NCBI RefSeq assembly: GCF_026241225.1 | Contig: NZ_JAPFQP010000004.1 | Span: 186,001 to 250,000 of the forward strand | Direction: 5' to 3' | DNA length: 64,000 bases | From: Lentiprolixibacter aurantiacus | Lineage (GTDB): Bacteria > Bacteroidota > Bacteroidia > Flavobacteriales > Flavobacteriaceae | Part shown: one piece after another, positions 55,262-64,000 of the stretch | How the letters are laid out: each line of letters opens with the position of its first letter | Numbering within the stretch: the stretch's first letter is position 1 | Notes under the pieces: model-generated | Databases searched by the model: none | Told to the model about the DNA's origin: nothing | Seen by the model: only the letters and a program-made list of their open reading frames with translations | Program-made: the position numbers and the translations under genes

Positions 55262-56163
55262 TGGCCAGGGCAACTAAAAAACAAGCATTGGGCAGGGGCC
55301 TTTCTGCACTGCTTAAGGATCCGGAAAACGATATCCGCACAGCAACCGACAAAAATGCGGAAAAGCTTGTGGGCAATATCGTGGAACTGGATCTGGATAC
55401 TATTGAGGTCAACCCTTTCCAGCCCAGGTCTAACTTCAATGAGGAAAACCTGGAAGAACTGGCTTCTTCCATTCGGGAACTTGGGTTGATACAGCCCATA
55501 ACTGTTCGTAAAATCGATTTCAATAAATTCCAGCTGGTATCGGGCGAACGAAGGTTCAGGGCCTCCAAACGTATTGGTTTGGAAACCATCCCCGCTTATA
55601 TTCGCATAGCCAATGACCAGGAGACCCTGGAAATGGCCCTGGTGGAAAATATTCAGCGGCAGGACCTTGACCCCATTGAAATTGCACTTTCCTATAAGCG
55701 GCTTATAGAAGAAATAGAGCTTACTCAGGAAAAACTGAGTGAACGTGTTGGAAAAAAGCGTTCTACGATTACCAATTATCTGCGGTTGTTGCGACTGGAT
55801 CCCATTATACAAACGGGTATCCGAGATGGCTTTATCAGCATGGGCCATGGACGGGCCCTGGTTAATATTCAGGATACCTCAGATCAGATCGATCTGTATG
55901 AAAAAATTGTGGGACAAAACTGGTCGGTAAGGGATACCGAAAAAGCAGTGCAGGATTACCACAAACCGGAATCAACTGATAATACATCTGGTTCTGGAAG
56001 TCCAGGCTCACAAATTGCCCCGGAACAGATTAAGGCCCTGCAGAATTACCTTTCAGCAAAGGTGGGTGTTTCCACCTCAAAATCTGGGAAAGGAAAAATC
56101 ACCATTCCTTTTGAGTCTGAAGCGGAATTCTTACGTTTGTCCAAACTTATTACAGGTGACTAA
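55261..56163 (+). CDS. parB: Chromosome partition protein ParB/Spo0J
   Basis: CTP-dependent DNA clamp that loads at parS. N-terminal GRGLSALLKD, the ParB nuclease-like box NPFQPRSNFNEENLEELASSI and SGERRFRASKRIG, then the helix-turn-helix LSERVGKKRSTITNYLRLLRL. 300 residues. No canonical parS sequence was noticed nearby. Confidence 0.94.
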   Translation: MARATKKQALGRGLSALLKDPENDIRTATDKNAEKLVGNIVELDLDTIEVNPFQPRSNFNEENLEELASSIRELGLIQPITVRKIDFNKFQLVSGERRFRASKRIGLETIPAYIRIANDQETLEMALVENIQRQDLDPIEIALSYKRLIEEIELTQEKLSERVGKKRSTITNYLRLLRLDPIIQTGIRDGFISMGHGRALVNIQDTSDQIDLYEKIVGQNWSVRDTEKAVQDYHKPESTDNTSGSGSPGSQIAPEQIKALQNYLSAKVGVSTSKSGKGKITIPFESEAEFLRLSKLITGD

Positions 56164-56797
56164 AAACCTCTTCCTAGTCGTTTTCCTTTTCATGGTTATT
56201 CTCCCCTGCTTTTCCCAGGAAAAATCTTCTGCGGAACGTTCGTCGGATTCCCTGAAGACAGAAATGAGGAAAAGAGGTGTAGTGGTTAACGGGAAGCTGG
56301 ACAAAAGGCGGGTAAATCCACTGGCTCCCAGTAAGGCAGCGTTTTATTCGGCTGTCTTTCCCGGCCTCGGCCAGATATACAACCGGCGCTACTGGAAATT
56401 ACCAATTGTCTACGGCGCCATTGGTACAGGGGTATACGCGTATATCTACAACGATGATCTTTACAACCGGTTCCGCGATGCGTTTAAAAGGAGGAGGGCA
56501 GGATTTACAGATGACGAATTTTATGATGTGAATAATAGTGGGCTAGTGCCTGGAAGCCCGGATCTTTCGGATCAGGCCCTGCAGGATGCACAGGAACGCT
56601 ATCAAAGAGACCGTGACCTGGCCTTATTGATCACCATTGCGCTATACGCCCTGAATATTATAGATGCCAACGTGGATGCCCATTTAAGACAGTTCAATGT
56701 AGATGAAAACCTTACGTTCGACCTGCAACCCTACCTGGAGTACCACCCCATAACATCCGACCCCAATTATGGAGTATCACTAACCCTTAAATTTTAG
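56156..56797 (+). CDS. DUF5683 membrane protein
   Basis: 213 residues from GTG 56156, which overlaps the parB stop by 8 nt and directly precedes a signal-like stretch (NLFLVVFLFMVILPCFSQ). The DUF5683 core is VNPLAPSKAAFYSAVFPGLGQIYNRRYWKLPIVYGAIGTGVYAY, found after parB in many Bacteroidota (only part quoted here by key residues: PGLGQIYNRRYWK). A second hydrophobic helix lies near ALLITIALYALNIIDA. Function unknown. Confidence 0.85.
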   Translation: MTKNLFLVVFLFMVILPCFSQEKSSAERSSDSLKTEMRKRGVVVNGKLDKRRVNPLAPSKAAFYSAVFPGLGQIYNRRYWKLPIVYGAIGTGVYAYIYNDDLYNRFRDAFKRRRAGFTDDEFYDVNNSGLVPGSPDLSDQALQDAQERYQRDRDLALLITIALYALNIIDANVDAHLRQFNVDENLTFDLQPYLEYHPITSDPNYGVSLTLKF

Positions 56798-56799
56798 CT

Positions 56800-57504
56800 A
56801 TGAGGATTGCATTGTTCGGATATGGTAAAATGGGCAAAATGATTGAAGGTATTGCCATGAAAAGGGGGCATGAGATAAAGGCGAGAATTGATATGGGGAA
56901 TCTTGAGGATATAGACTTCAGGGAGATAGACATAGCGATAGATTTCAGTGTCCCTGAAGCAGCCGTTACCAATATTGAAAAAGCTCTTGAAAATGATGTT
57001 CCCGTGGTTTCCGGAACTACAGGCTGGTTAGACCAGTACTCCCATATTGTAAAGCGCTGCAACGAATTGGAAGGCGCATTCCTTTATGCTTCCAATTTCA
57101 GCCTTGGTGTAAATATCTTTTTTGCACTGAACGAATTCCTTGCTCAAAAAATGGCGCCCCTGAAACAGTATGAGGTATCCATCGAAGAGATACATCACAC
57201 TGAAAAGCAGGATGCCCCCAGCGGCACAGCCATCACAATAGCTGAAGGCATACTGGAAAATTCAGATTATACCCACTGGAAACTGGGCAATGCCCGAGAA
57301 GGAGAAATACCCATTACTTCAAAACGCATTGGGGACTATGCTGGCACCCATACGGTTGATTATGACAGCAGCATTGATCAGATCAGGATTCAACATACGG
57401 CGCATTCCCGACAAGGGTTCGCCGAAGGAGCCGTAATAGCAGCTGAATGGCTATTGGGAAAAAAGGGTGTTTTTTCCATGCAGGATGTGTTAAACCTGGG
57501 TTAA
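56800..57504 (+). CDS. dapB: 4-hydroxy-tetrahydrodipicolinate reductase
   Basis: NAD(P)H-dependent step of lysine and diaminopimelate synthesis. Glycine motif ALFGYGKMGKMIE near the start, SGTTGWL, catalytic EIHHTEKQDAPSGTAI with the His and Lys pair. At 234 residues it is the short form normal for this phylum. Two nt after the DUF5683 gene. Confidence 0.93.
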   Translation: MRIALFGYGKMGKMIEGIAMKRGHEIKARIDMGNLEDIDFREIDIAIDFSVPEAAVTNIEKALENDVPVVSGTTGWLDQYSHIVKRCNELEGAFLYASNFSLGVNIFFALNEFLAQKMAPLKQYEVSIEEIHHTEKQDAPSGTAITIAEGILENSDYTHWKLGNAREGEIPITSKRIGDYAGTHTVDYDSSIDQIRIQHTAHSRQGFAEGAVIAAEWLLGKKGVFSMQDVLNLG

Positions 57505-57592
57505 GCAGGGGATTATTCTCGTGCATTTAATGTATTGTTACAAAAAATAAGGGATTCATTTCCTGGAAAGTGAATCGAAAGGCAATAGAGCG

Positions 57593-59302
57593 ATGAACGG
57601 AACAGCTTGGATAATATTTATTTTGATCGTGCAGGTAATCCATTTCGGAGGCACCTGGAAGTTGTATAAAAAAGCAGGTCGTAAGCCGTGGGAAGCGCTG
57701 GTTCCTGTTTATAATGCCCTGGTATTAATGCAAATTATTCGCAGGCCAAAATGGTGGGTGATCCTCTTATTTATACCCATTATTAACCTGCTGATGTTCC
57801 CGGTAGTCTGGGTTGAAACAATCCGCAGCTTTGGTCGTAATAATTTACCCGAAACCTGGCTGGTAATCCTGACGCTGGGGTTCTATATTTACTACGTCAA
57901 TTACGCCCTTGAAGTCGAATATATCGAAGACAGGAGTCTGCACCCCAAAAGCAGCCTGGGAGAATGGGTAAGTTCTATTGTTTTTGCCGTTGTGGCCGCT
58001 ACCCTCGTTCACACCTATTTTATACAGCCCTATGTAATCCCAACAGGTTCCCTAGAGCGGACCTTGCGAATAGGTGACCTGCTGTTTGTAAGTAAATTTC
58101 ATTACGGAGCACGCGCACCCATGACGACTATAGCCGCCCCTATGGTTCACGATACCATTCCCGGATTGGGGATAAGGTCTTATCTCAATAAACCTCAACT
58201 CCCCTACTTCAGGCTGCCCGGTTTCCAAAAAGTGAAGAAAAACGATATTGTGGTCTTCAGCTGGCCTGCAGATACGGTACGCATCTTTTTCAAAAGGGAA
58301 AAAGGGGTTAAGAAGCCAATCGATAAAAAGTCGAACTACGTAAAGCGCTGTGTTGGAACACCCGGGGATTCCCTTCAGATTATAGACAGTTACATATATA
58401 TCAATGGGGAGAAACTACAGTTGTCCGACCGGGCAAAACCGCAGTACGATTATAATGTCTACGCCCAGAAAGGGGTTTCTTCCCGCCTGCTCCTGGAATT
58501 GGGAGTATCTGAATTTACAAGAACATATGTATCACCTCCACTGAGTCAGGCACAGCTCAATGCCCTGAATCCCTACCTATTGGGCGGGGGACAAAATGCC
58601 CGGGGGGACATAGAATTATACACCAATGCCAATGGCATACCAATCAAGGTAATCCGGTCGGCCGGTATTTCACTAAAGGAAGTTACGGCGAGGCAAAGAT
58701 CGGTCACCTTAACGGATGAAATGCTGATTCAATTGGAGCAGAGTAAAAGCATTGACTCTGTTGTTAAGATAATTGAACCTGCTGGGGTCAAGGGGTACAA
58801 TATTTTCCCCAATCACCGGGATTATGCCTGGAATAACGACAATTTCGGTCCCATCTATATCCCGGGCAAAGGAGATGAGGTTAAACTGGACCTGGGTACT
58901 CTTCCGTTATACAAGAAAATCATACGGGACTATGAGGGGAATACTGTGGATGTTTCCGGAAACCAGATCCTGATCAATGGGGAAGTGGCTGATTCCTACA
59001 CCTTCAAAAAGGATTACTACTGGATGATGGGAGACAACCGGGACCACTCTGAAGATTCCCGCACCTGGGGATATGTACCTGCTGACCATATTGTTGGTAA
59101 GCCCGTATTCATCTGGTTGAGCTTTGACAATTTCAATGACGGTATCAGCAATTGGAAACCCAGGTGGGATCGTATCTTCACCACCGTTGGAGGAGATGGG
59201 GAGCCCCGCTCCTATTTCCGCCATTTCCTTGTGGTACTCGGGGCATGGCTGGTATTTGACTTTTTCCGCAAACGCAGGAAAAAAGCCAAACAAAAGGTAT
59301 AA
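57593..59302 (+). CDS. lepB: Signal peptidase I, large Bacteroidota form
   Basis: Cleaves signal peptides of exported proteins. Three N-terminal hydrophobic helices (about 3-20, 55-75, 88-104) precede the catalytic part, unlike E. coli with two. Catalytic Ser153 is in VIPTGSLERTL and the general base Lys251 in YVKRCVGTPGD. An insertion of about 200 residues separates these from the final box MMGDNRDHSEDSRTWGYV. A last helix and a basic tail (FRKRRKKAKQK) close the chain. 569 residues. Confidence 0.9.
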   Translation: MNGTAWIIFILIVQVIHFGGTWKLYKKAGRKPWEALVPVYNALVLMQIIRRPKWWVILLFIPIINLLMFPVVWVETIRSFGRNNLPETWLVILTLGFYIYYVNYALEVEYIEDRSLHPKSSLGEWVSSIVFAVVAATLVHTYFIQPYVIPTGSLERTLRIGDLLFVSKFHYGARAPMTTIAAPMVHDTIPGLGIRSYLNKPQLPYFRLPGFQKVKKNDIVVFSWPADTVRIFFKREKGVKKPIDKKSNYVKRCVGTPGDSLQIIDSYIYINGEKLQLSDRAKPQYDYNVYAQKGVSSRLLLELGVSEFTRTYVSPPLSQAQLNALNPYLLGGGQNARGDIELYTNANGIPIKVIRSAGISLKEVTARQRSVTLTDEMLIQLEQSKSIDSVVKIIEPAGVKGYNIFPNHRDYAWNNDNFGPIYIPGKGDEVKLDLGTLPLYKKIIRDYEGNTVDVSGNQILINGEVADSYTFKKDYYWMMGDNRDHSEDSRTWGYVPADHIVGKPVFIWLSFDNFNDGISNWKPRWDRIFTTVGGDGEPRSYFRHFLVVLGAWLVFDFFRKRRKKAKQKV

Positions 59303-59307
59303 GACCC

Positions 59308-59937
59308 ATGCCTGTTTTATTGCATCCGGTCTATTTCCCCAACATCCATACTTTTTCAATACTGGCTCGGCACGAGATCGTTTGGGAAACATGGGATAAT
59401 TACCAGAAACAAACCTATCGCAACCGCTGTTATATCTGTACGGATCAGGGCAGGTTGATGCTAAACATTCCCATTAAACATGTTGGAGGTAAAGAAGGCA
59501 GGCAACTATACCGTGATGTACAGATAGATTATTCGGAAAACTGGCCACGTCAACATTGGAGAACCCTGCAAACGGCCTACCGCACCTCACCTTTTTTTGA
59601 GTTCTATGAGGACGACCTGGCCCCCCTTTTTGAAAGAAAGGAAAGGTACCTGATGGATTTTAACCTCAAGACTATTGCTGCAATTTGCGAATGCCTGCAA
59701 TTACCCTTTCAGGATAAAAGGACAAAAAGCTACCTCCAACCTGCAGTTGATATGCTGGATGCCCGCGATCTGGTACATTCCAAAGGAGAAAAACCACCAC
59801 AGCAGGTGCCCTATATTCAGGTATTTGGAGATAGACACGGGTTTATCAGCAATCTCAGCATTCTGGACCTGCTTTTTAACGAAGGTAGCAGGGCCGTCGA
59901 TTATCTGAGGAATCAAACACTCAGCCTTGATGTATAG
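59308..59937 (+). CDS. WbqC-like family protein
   Basis: 209 residues. WbqC family begins with HPVYFPNIHTFSILARHEIVWETWDNYQKQTYRNRC and continues NIPIKHVGGKEGRQLYRDVQID (key residues quoted: QTYRNR, WRTLQTAYRTSPFF). The family is found in surface polysaccharide loci and here follows lepB by 5 nt, a common arrangement in Flavobacteria. The reaction is not established. Confidence 0.85.
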   Translation: MPVLLHPVYFPNIHTFSILARHEIVWETWDNYQKQTYRNRCYICTDQGRLMLNIPIKHVGGKEGRQLYRDVQIDYSENWPRQHWRTLQTAYRTSPFFEFYEDDLAPLFERKERYLMDFNLKTIAAICECLQLPFQDKRTKSYLQPAVDMLDARDLVHSKGEKPPQQVPYIQVFGDRHGFISNLSILDLLFNEGSRAVDYLRNQTLSLDV

Positions 59938-60238
59938 GGAATTTATACATTACGGAATACATTTCCTGTTGCCCATAGCCATAGGAGTCCTTGCCTTTCC
60001 GCAGTATCGTTTGCGGGCTGTATTGATCTTGCTAGGGGGTATACTGCTGGATGTGGATCACTTGCTGGCCAATCCGGTTTTTGATCCTGACCGCTGCAGT
60101 ATGGGATTTCATCCCTTGCATACCTTTTGGGCTATTGGCGTCTACATAGCACTTCTATTTCCCGCCAAAACCCGCATTTGGGGTCTGGCTTTTCTAATAC
60201 ATATGCTCGCAGATACCGCAGATTGCCTGTTAATTTGA
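59930..60238 (+). CDS. DUF6122 small membrane protein
   Basis: 102 residues, starting at ATG 59930 and overlapping the WbqC stop by 8 nt. Three hydrophobic helices with HYGIHFLLPIAIG, LLDVDHLLANPVFDPDRCSMGFHPLH and LLIHMLADTADC-like histidine/aspartate patches, recalling metal-dependent membrane-bound hydrolases of the YdjM type in miniature. Function unknown. Converges with the next gene with a 9-nt overlap. Confidence 0.7.
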   Translation: MYREFIHYGIHFLLPIAIGVLAFPQYRLRAVLILLGGILLDVDHLLANPVFDPDRCSMGFHPLHTFWAIGVYIALLFPAKTRIWGLAFLIHMLADTADCLLI

Positions 60239-61261
60239 TCGATATTTCAGGCGGGCCATTACCGGGAGGTGATCTGATTTCCTGATATTAAAATTCTGAT
60301 GATCAATTACTTCAAAAGCCTGGTCATCAGCCAGGATAAAATCGATTCTTGCAGAAATATAGTTGCGTTTGAAGGTAGTCCCCCAACCCCCGCCTTCTTC
60401 CCGGAATGAATCCTTCATATCTTCAGACAGACGTCTAAAACTGGGTGAATATGGTGGCTGATTAAAATCACCAGCATAAACCACCGGATGATTCGAAGAC
60501 TTTCGGTGATTCTCCAGGATAACGGCCTGTTCACGGTGTTTAGCAGCGGTATGTTGCAAACGCTTCATAAAATCCTTGCCTGCATTCCTTTTAATCAGGG
60601 ATCTGAAGGAATAAATCCAGTAAGATTGAAGGTGCACATTATATATCCTGATTGTATCTTTTCCATAGGCCACATCTGCATAAATAGCATTGTTGCCGCT
60701 ATTAGGAAAATTAAGAGACCCGCCATTTGCAATAGGGTATTTAGAGAGAATAGCCTGACTGGTTCTTCCAGTTCCGTGTGGGGTATAGTATCGGAATGGA
60801 TAACTGGCTATTAATTCCGGCCTTACCGGTTTGTATTCCTGAAAACAAACAACATCCGGATCCTGCTCAGAAATAAATTCTAGAATATCTATACTAACTA
60901 TCCCTGAAGCTTCCTTCCCTGCCCAATATTTGAATCCCTGTACATTATAACTAAAAATGGAAAGATCTTTTTCCGATAAATCCGGTTTAAGAAATTGGAT
61001 TTCATATATACTCCCAAAACACCAGAATCCCACTAATAAGGAAATCGCGGAGATTAAGGCAAATTGTTTTTTTATCCATATCCAAAATACCAGGAACAGT
61101 AAGTTGATAATCATCAATGGTGGAACCAGTATTCCAATTACATCTACTAGCGGGAGTGAAGGGATAGGTTTATAAGCATTATAACAAGCCAGTAAAAGCG
61201 TAAAAGCCGCTGCAACATTGAGAAGTACAAAAAACTTGCGAATACCTGAAGCCAGTCTCAT
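60230..61261 (-). CDS. Endonuclease/exonuclease/phosphatase family protein with membrane anchor
   Basis: Three N-terminal helices (about 8-30, 35-60, 68-88) and then an EEP fold: FSYNVQGFKYW, DPDVVCFQEYKPV with the metal-binding Glu, VYAGDFNQPPYSP with Asp-Asn, and KSDHLPVMARL with the catalytic His. The substrate could be a phosphodiester in DNA or lipid. 343 residues. Third in a minus-strand set after two rhomboids, 3 nt downstream. Confidence 0.85.
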   Translation of the reverse strand: MRLASGIRKFFVLLNVAAAFTLLLACYNAYKPIPSLPLVDVIGILVPPLMIINLLFLVFWIWIKKQFALISAISLLVGFWCFGSIYEIQFLKPDLSEKDLSIFSYNVQGFKYWAGKEASGIVSIDILEFISEQDPDVVCFQEYKPVRPELIASYPFRYYTPHGTGRTSQAILSKYPIANGGSLNFPNSGNNAIYADVAYGKDTIRIYNVHLQSYWIYSFRSLIKRNAGKDFMKRLQHTAAKHREQAVILENHRKSSNHPVVYAGDFNQPPYSPSFRRLSEDMKDSFREEGGGWGTTFKRNYISARIDFILADDQAFEVIDHQNFNIRKSDHLPVMARLKYRSN

Positions 61262-61264
61262 AGC

Positions 61265-62140
61265 TCAGTCCTCCTTTCCTGCCTTAAACAGGAAATCTTT
61301 CTCTTCTTTGGAAAGGCTTTCGTAGCCGGATTTACTAATCTTGTCCAAAATAGCGTCTATTTTGCGCTGCCTGCTTTCTTTTTGATAATCCGGTGACTTT
61401 TTACCAGTTTTTCCATTTTTGCGATAAACGGTTTTCATCGGGGCTTTTTTCTCTTGCTTTTTGAATAGGGAAGCCAGACTGTCCAGCAACGCGGAAAAAC
61501 CCTTACCAATGTCCTGCCCATTCAATAGTCTTCGGGCATAATAATAGCCAAGCACTGCTCCACCGAGATGTGCTATGCGTCCGCCTGGGTTCTGATCGGC
61601 GGTAATCATGACCAGATCCATAAGAACAATAAAGGCTCCTATATGCCATAATTTCACATTAAAAAATAACAGGCGTACCTCCTGATTGGGCATATAGGCG
61701 CACACGAAAATCAAAACTGCCGTTACTCCTGCAGAAGCTCCAATAAGACTGGTCCTTCCTCCCATAAAGGCGGGAAAAACATTGTAACTCAACAGGAATA
61801 GCAGCCCCCCGAGAATAACTCCAAGGAAATAGACATTAGTAAAGGTTCTATTTCCGAAAAGATTAAGGAATATACGCCCCACATAATACAAAACCAGCAT
61901 GTTGAAGAACAGGTGCAACAAACCTCCATGAAAAAAGGAATAGGTGACCAGGGACCAGGGCTGACTCAGCATATCGAAAAAGTCGGCCGGCAATTCAAAC
62001 CAGCGAACTATAGCATTCCCGTTTAATGCAAACAGGTAAACAACCAGCGCATGAATGATATAAACGGCAACGTTGATGACAATAAGCTTTTCAGCAGTGT
62101 TCAGTCGTGCAAATTGATAATTGAGATTTCCAGTACTCAT
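61265..62140 (-). CDS. Rhomboid family intramembrane serine protease 2
   Basis: Six-helix core with catalytic Ser in LIGASAGVTAVL and His in IAHLGGAVLGYYYARR, plus the upper motif HGGLLHLFFNMLVLYYVG. A hydrophilic lysine-rich C-terminal tail of about 85 residues is an addition to the core. Directly downstream (one base) of a second rhomboid gene, so they form a pair. Substrates unknown. Confidence 0.88.
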   Translation of the reverse strand: MSTGNLNYQFARLNTAEKLIVINVAVYIIHALVVYLFALNGNAIVRWFELPADFFDMLSQPWSLVTYSFFHGGLLHLFFNMLVLYYVGRIFLNLFGNRTFTNVYFLGVILGGLLFLLSYNVFPAFMGGRTSLIGASAGVTAVLIFVCAYMPNQEVRLLFFNVKLWHIGAFIVLMDLVMITADQNPGGRIAHLGGAVLGYYYARRLLNGQDIGKGFSALLDSLASLFKKQEKKAPMKTVYRKNGKTGKKSPDYQKESRQRKIDAILDKISKSGYESLSKEEKDFLFKAGKED

Positions 62141-62884
62141 TTAATCCCATCGATTTTGATTAAACTGGTTTTTCTTCCAGTACCACATCATTATAAACCC
62201 AAACAAGGCCCCGCCAACGTGGGCAAAGTGTGCGATTCCACTTCCAAATATAGACACTCCGGTAACCCCTGAGAACAAATCCAGAGCCACCAGGACGGGG
62301 ATAAAATACTTGGCCTTTATAGGGACCGGCAGGAAGATAAGGAAGAGTTCGCTGTTGGGAAAAGACATCCCAAAAGCAACCAATATTCCATAAATGGCTC
62401 CGGAAGCCCCTACCGCAGGAGTATTGAATGCTGCTAAAAAATTTGTGATGGTACGTTCCGATGCTGCATTGTACCATTCCGGACTGTATTTGCCCTCCAT
62501 AATGATCTGCATGACCTGGTCTTCCTGCCAGCCTGCGGCCAGCAAGGCATCCATCCCTGCATTGAAATTATAATAATTTACTGCCGTATGGATAACAGCA
62601 GCACCCAGACCGGCCGAAAAATAGAAAAACAGGAATTTATTCCTTCCCCACATGCGCTCCAGTGGGGACCCAAAGGCCCACAGGGCATACATATTAAACA
62701 GAATATGCATAAACCCGCCGTGCATAAACATGTGCGACAGCACCTGCCAGAAACCAAAATTTGAATTTTCAGGAAACCAGAGTGAAAACCACTGATACAT
62801 CTGATCACCATAAAGACTGGTGGCTACAAAAAACAGGATGTTGATAATCAACAGATGCTTTATGGCATCGGTAACTCTACCCAT
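62141..62884 (-). CDS. Rhomboid family intramembrane serine protease 1
   Basis: Motif HMFMHGGFMHILFNMYALW at the second helix, catalytic Ser in AVGASGAIYGILVAFG and His in IAHFAHVGGALFGF. 247 residues. An extra stretch between helices (about 100-140) separates the HGGF and GASG parts. It directly follows mutL by one base and precedes the other rhomboid, one operon. Confidence 0.9.
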   Translation of the reverse strand: MGRVTDAIKHLLIINILFFVATSLYGDQMYQWFSLWFPENSNFGFWQVLSHMFMHGGFMHILFNMYALWAFGSPLERMWGRNKFLFFYFSAGLGAAVIHTAVNYYNFNAGMDALLAAGWQEDQVMQIIMEGKYSPEWYNAASERTITNFLAAFNTPAVGASGAIYGILVAFGMSFPNSELFLIFLPVPIKAKYFIPVLVALDLFSGVTGVSIFGSGIAHFAHVGGALFGFIMMWYWKKNQFNQNRWD

Positions 62885-64000
62885 TTAATTAAAATTTTTA
62901 TCGATTTCACTTTCGGCCATGGTGATATAGGCCGGTTTTTGAAAAGGGCACAACTTAGGTTCCCTGCAGGCAAACAGGTCATTTACCAGTGACTGGCGCG
63001 AGGCCTCATTCAATGGAGTTCCTGTTTTTACCGCCAGGGCCTTGCTCAGTGTACGCGAAAGCAGATCGGCAGGCGAAGTGTCTAATTGGTCCCCATGTGC
63101 CTGGGCTTCTGCTATCAATTCGTCCATCACTATACCTACTTCATTTTCGGCTACCAGGGCCGGTATCCCTGCTATCTTCAATTGCTCTTCGCCCATTTCT
63201 TCAAAAACAAATCCAAACATTTCCAATTGTTCCTTTATATCGGAAATAATGCTCATCTCAGATCTGGAAAAAGACAAAACCAAAGGAAAAAGCAATTGCT
63301 GGCTCACCGCTTCCTTAAAGGTCGCCATCTTTAAAAACTTTTCGTAAAGAATTCGCTGGTGGGCCCTGTTTTGATGAATAATCAGCATTCCGGATTTGAT
63401 AGTAGTCACTACATACTTCCTCCGAAGCTGAAAACTGGTTAATTGGGTTTCCGTGTCTTCGTAAAGAGGATCGAAGGATAATGGCGCGTTAGCCTCAGAC
63501 TCGAGATGTACGCTGCTGAATGAGGTCTCCTCACTCATTTTAGATTCCAGTCCCACATAAAGCCCTTCCCATTCGGCCGCAGGTCTTCTTTCCCGACTTG
63601 AATGGCGAAAGGTTTGGGCAGAATCTTCTTTAAAGGGGTTGTATCCCGTGTCTACCTGAATCCTGGGCTGTATGGCAGATTTATCACGGTAGGCATAGGG
63701 CGTATCCAGGTTCCGGTCCTGGTCAAAATCCAAAACCGGGGCAATGTTGAACTGCCCGAGGCTGTGTTTGATAGCAGATCTCAGGATGGCATAGATGGTA
63801 TGCTCATCATCGAATTTGATCTCCGTCTTGGTAGGATGAATATTGACATCAATAGAAGAAGGGTCAACTTCCAGGTATAGAAAGTAGCCTGGGTGTGTGT
63901 CTGCTCTAAGCAAGCCCTCAAATGCACTCACCACGGCGTGATGCAGGTAAGGGCTTTTGATATAGCGGTTATTGACAAAGAAATATTGCTCTCCCCTGCT
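62885..64000 (-). CDS. mutL: DNA mismatch repair protein MutL, 5' part missing
   Basis: C-terminal 371 residues; the ATPase domain lies beyond the right edge. The visible part opens with GEQYFFVNNRYIKSPYLHHAV and DPSSIDVNIHPTKTEIKF, the end of the conserved N-terminal half, then a linker and a dimerisation domain. The motif that in endonuclease-active MutL reads DQHA-x2-E-x4-E is here HQNR-AH-Q-RILY-E, and the last zinc-site motif reads CPFQKP instead of CPHGRP. This suggests a MutL without its own nicking activity. The internal GTG at 63934 is not the real start. Confidence 0.92.
   Translation of the reverse strand, partial: SRGEQYFFVNNRYIKSPYLHHAVVSAFEGLLRADTHPGYFLYLEVDPSSIDVNIHPTKTEIKFDDEHTIYAILRSAIKHSLGQFNIAPVLDFDQDRNLDTPYAYRDKSAIQPRIQVDTGYNPFKEDSAQTFRHSSRERRPAAEWEGLYVGLESKMSEETSFSSVHLESEANAPLSFDPLYEDTETQLTSFQLRRKYVVTTIKSGMLIIHQNRAHQRILYEKFLKMATFKEAVSQQLLFPLVLSFSRSEMSIISDIKEQLEMFGFVFEEMGEEQLKIAGIPALVAENEVGIVMDELIAEAQAHGDQLDTSPADLLSRTLSKALAVKTGTPLNEASRQSLVNDLFACREPKLCPFQKPAYITMAESEIDKNFN

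Overview
The window looks like the chromosome of a marine-type Flavobacteriia (Bacteroidota; the genus cannot be fixed from this stretch). The evidence is a SprB-like gliding/T9SS adhesin, TAnnTTTG-type -7 promoter elements, a NagB-LmbE fusion, the parA-parB-DUF5683-dapB-lepB-WbqC-DUF6122 gene order, the large lepB form and DUF5777. No tRNA, rRNA, insertion sequence or CRISPR array was seen.

Region 1 (1-11.2 kb) is a hydrogen-oxidation locus. On the minus strand are a HoxF-like NuoE/NuoF fusion that runs off the left edge and hypA. On the plus strand are the small, large and cytochrome b subunits of a membrane-bound [NiFe] hydrogenase, its maturation protease, hypF, hypD and hypE. A convergent NicO-type nickel transporter closes the locus. 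The small subunit carries the six-cysteine proximal-cluster pattern of O2-tolerant enzymes. hypB and hypC are not in the window.

Region 2 (11.4-23.7 kb) is the most unusual part: a plus-strand series of c-type cytochromes and membrane redox proteins. It begins with a hexaheme lipoprotein on a collagen-like stalk, a monoheme lipoprotein, a DUF5777 barrel and an 88-residue Tat-signal miniprotein. Then comes a four-gene module (Tat ferredoxin, NrfD-like quinone protein, Ig-like/TM protein, monoheme cytochrome c). Next is a hemA, then a second diverged copy of the same four-gene module, and finally an OB-fold lipoprotein. No molybdopterin subunit accompanies either module. The layout recalls Alternative Complex III or Qrc assembled from fewer parts.

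A 14-bp palindrome, ATGAY-N4-RTCAT (Crp/Fnr type), occurs before the HoxF-like gene, the hydrogenase operon, the hexaheme operon, the second module, an OprP-like porin at 44.1 kb, and between the propionyl-CoA carboxylase and udk/mutAB operons. In each case the palindrome centre lies 29.5 nt from the start of a -7-like element pointing at the gene. This suggests one class-II-activated regulon joining H2 oxidation, the cytochrome modules and propionate metabolism.

Region 3 (23.7-34.8 kb) holds a 41-residue minus-strand ORF, a Dps ferritin, the 2773-residue adhesin, and a PQQ-type sugar dehydrogenase with its cytochrome c. Region 4 (34.8-44 kb) is a cell-wall sugar recycling cluster: murQ, a DeoR regulator, nagB-lmbE, a GHL10 hydrolase, an AmpG-like permease, a NagZ-like GH3 enzyme and anmK. 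Region 5 (44-54.4 kb) has the porin, a membrane protein, propionyl-CoA carboxylase in three genes, udk, a DivIC/FtsB protein and both methylmalonyl-CoA mutase subunits. Region 6 (54.4-64 kb) is housekeeping: parAB, DUF5683, dapB, lepB, WbqC, DUF6122, an EEP phosphatase, two rhomboids and the 3' part of a mutL whose endonuclease motifs look degenerate.
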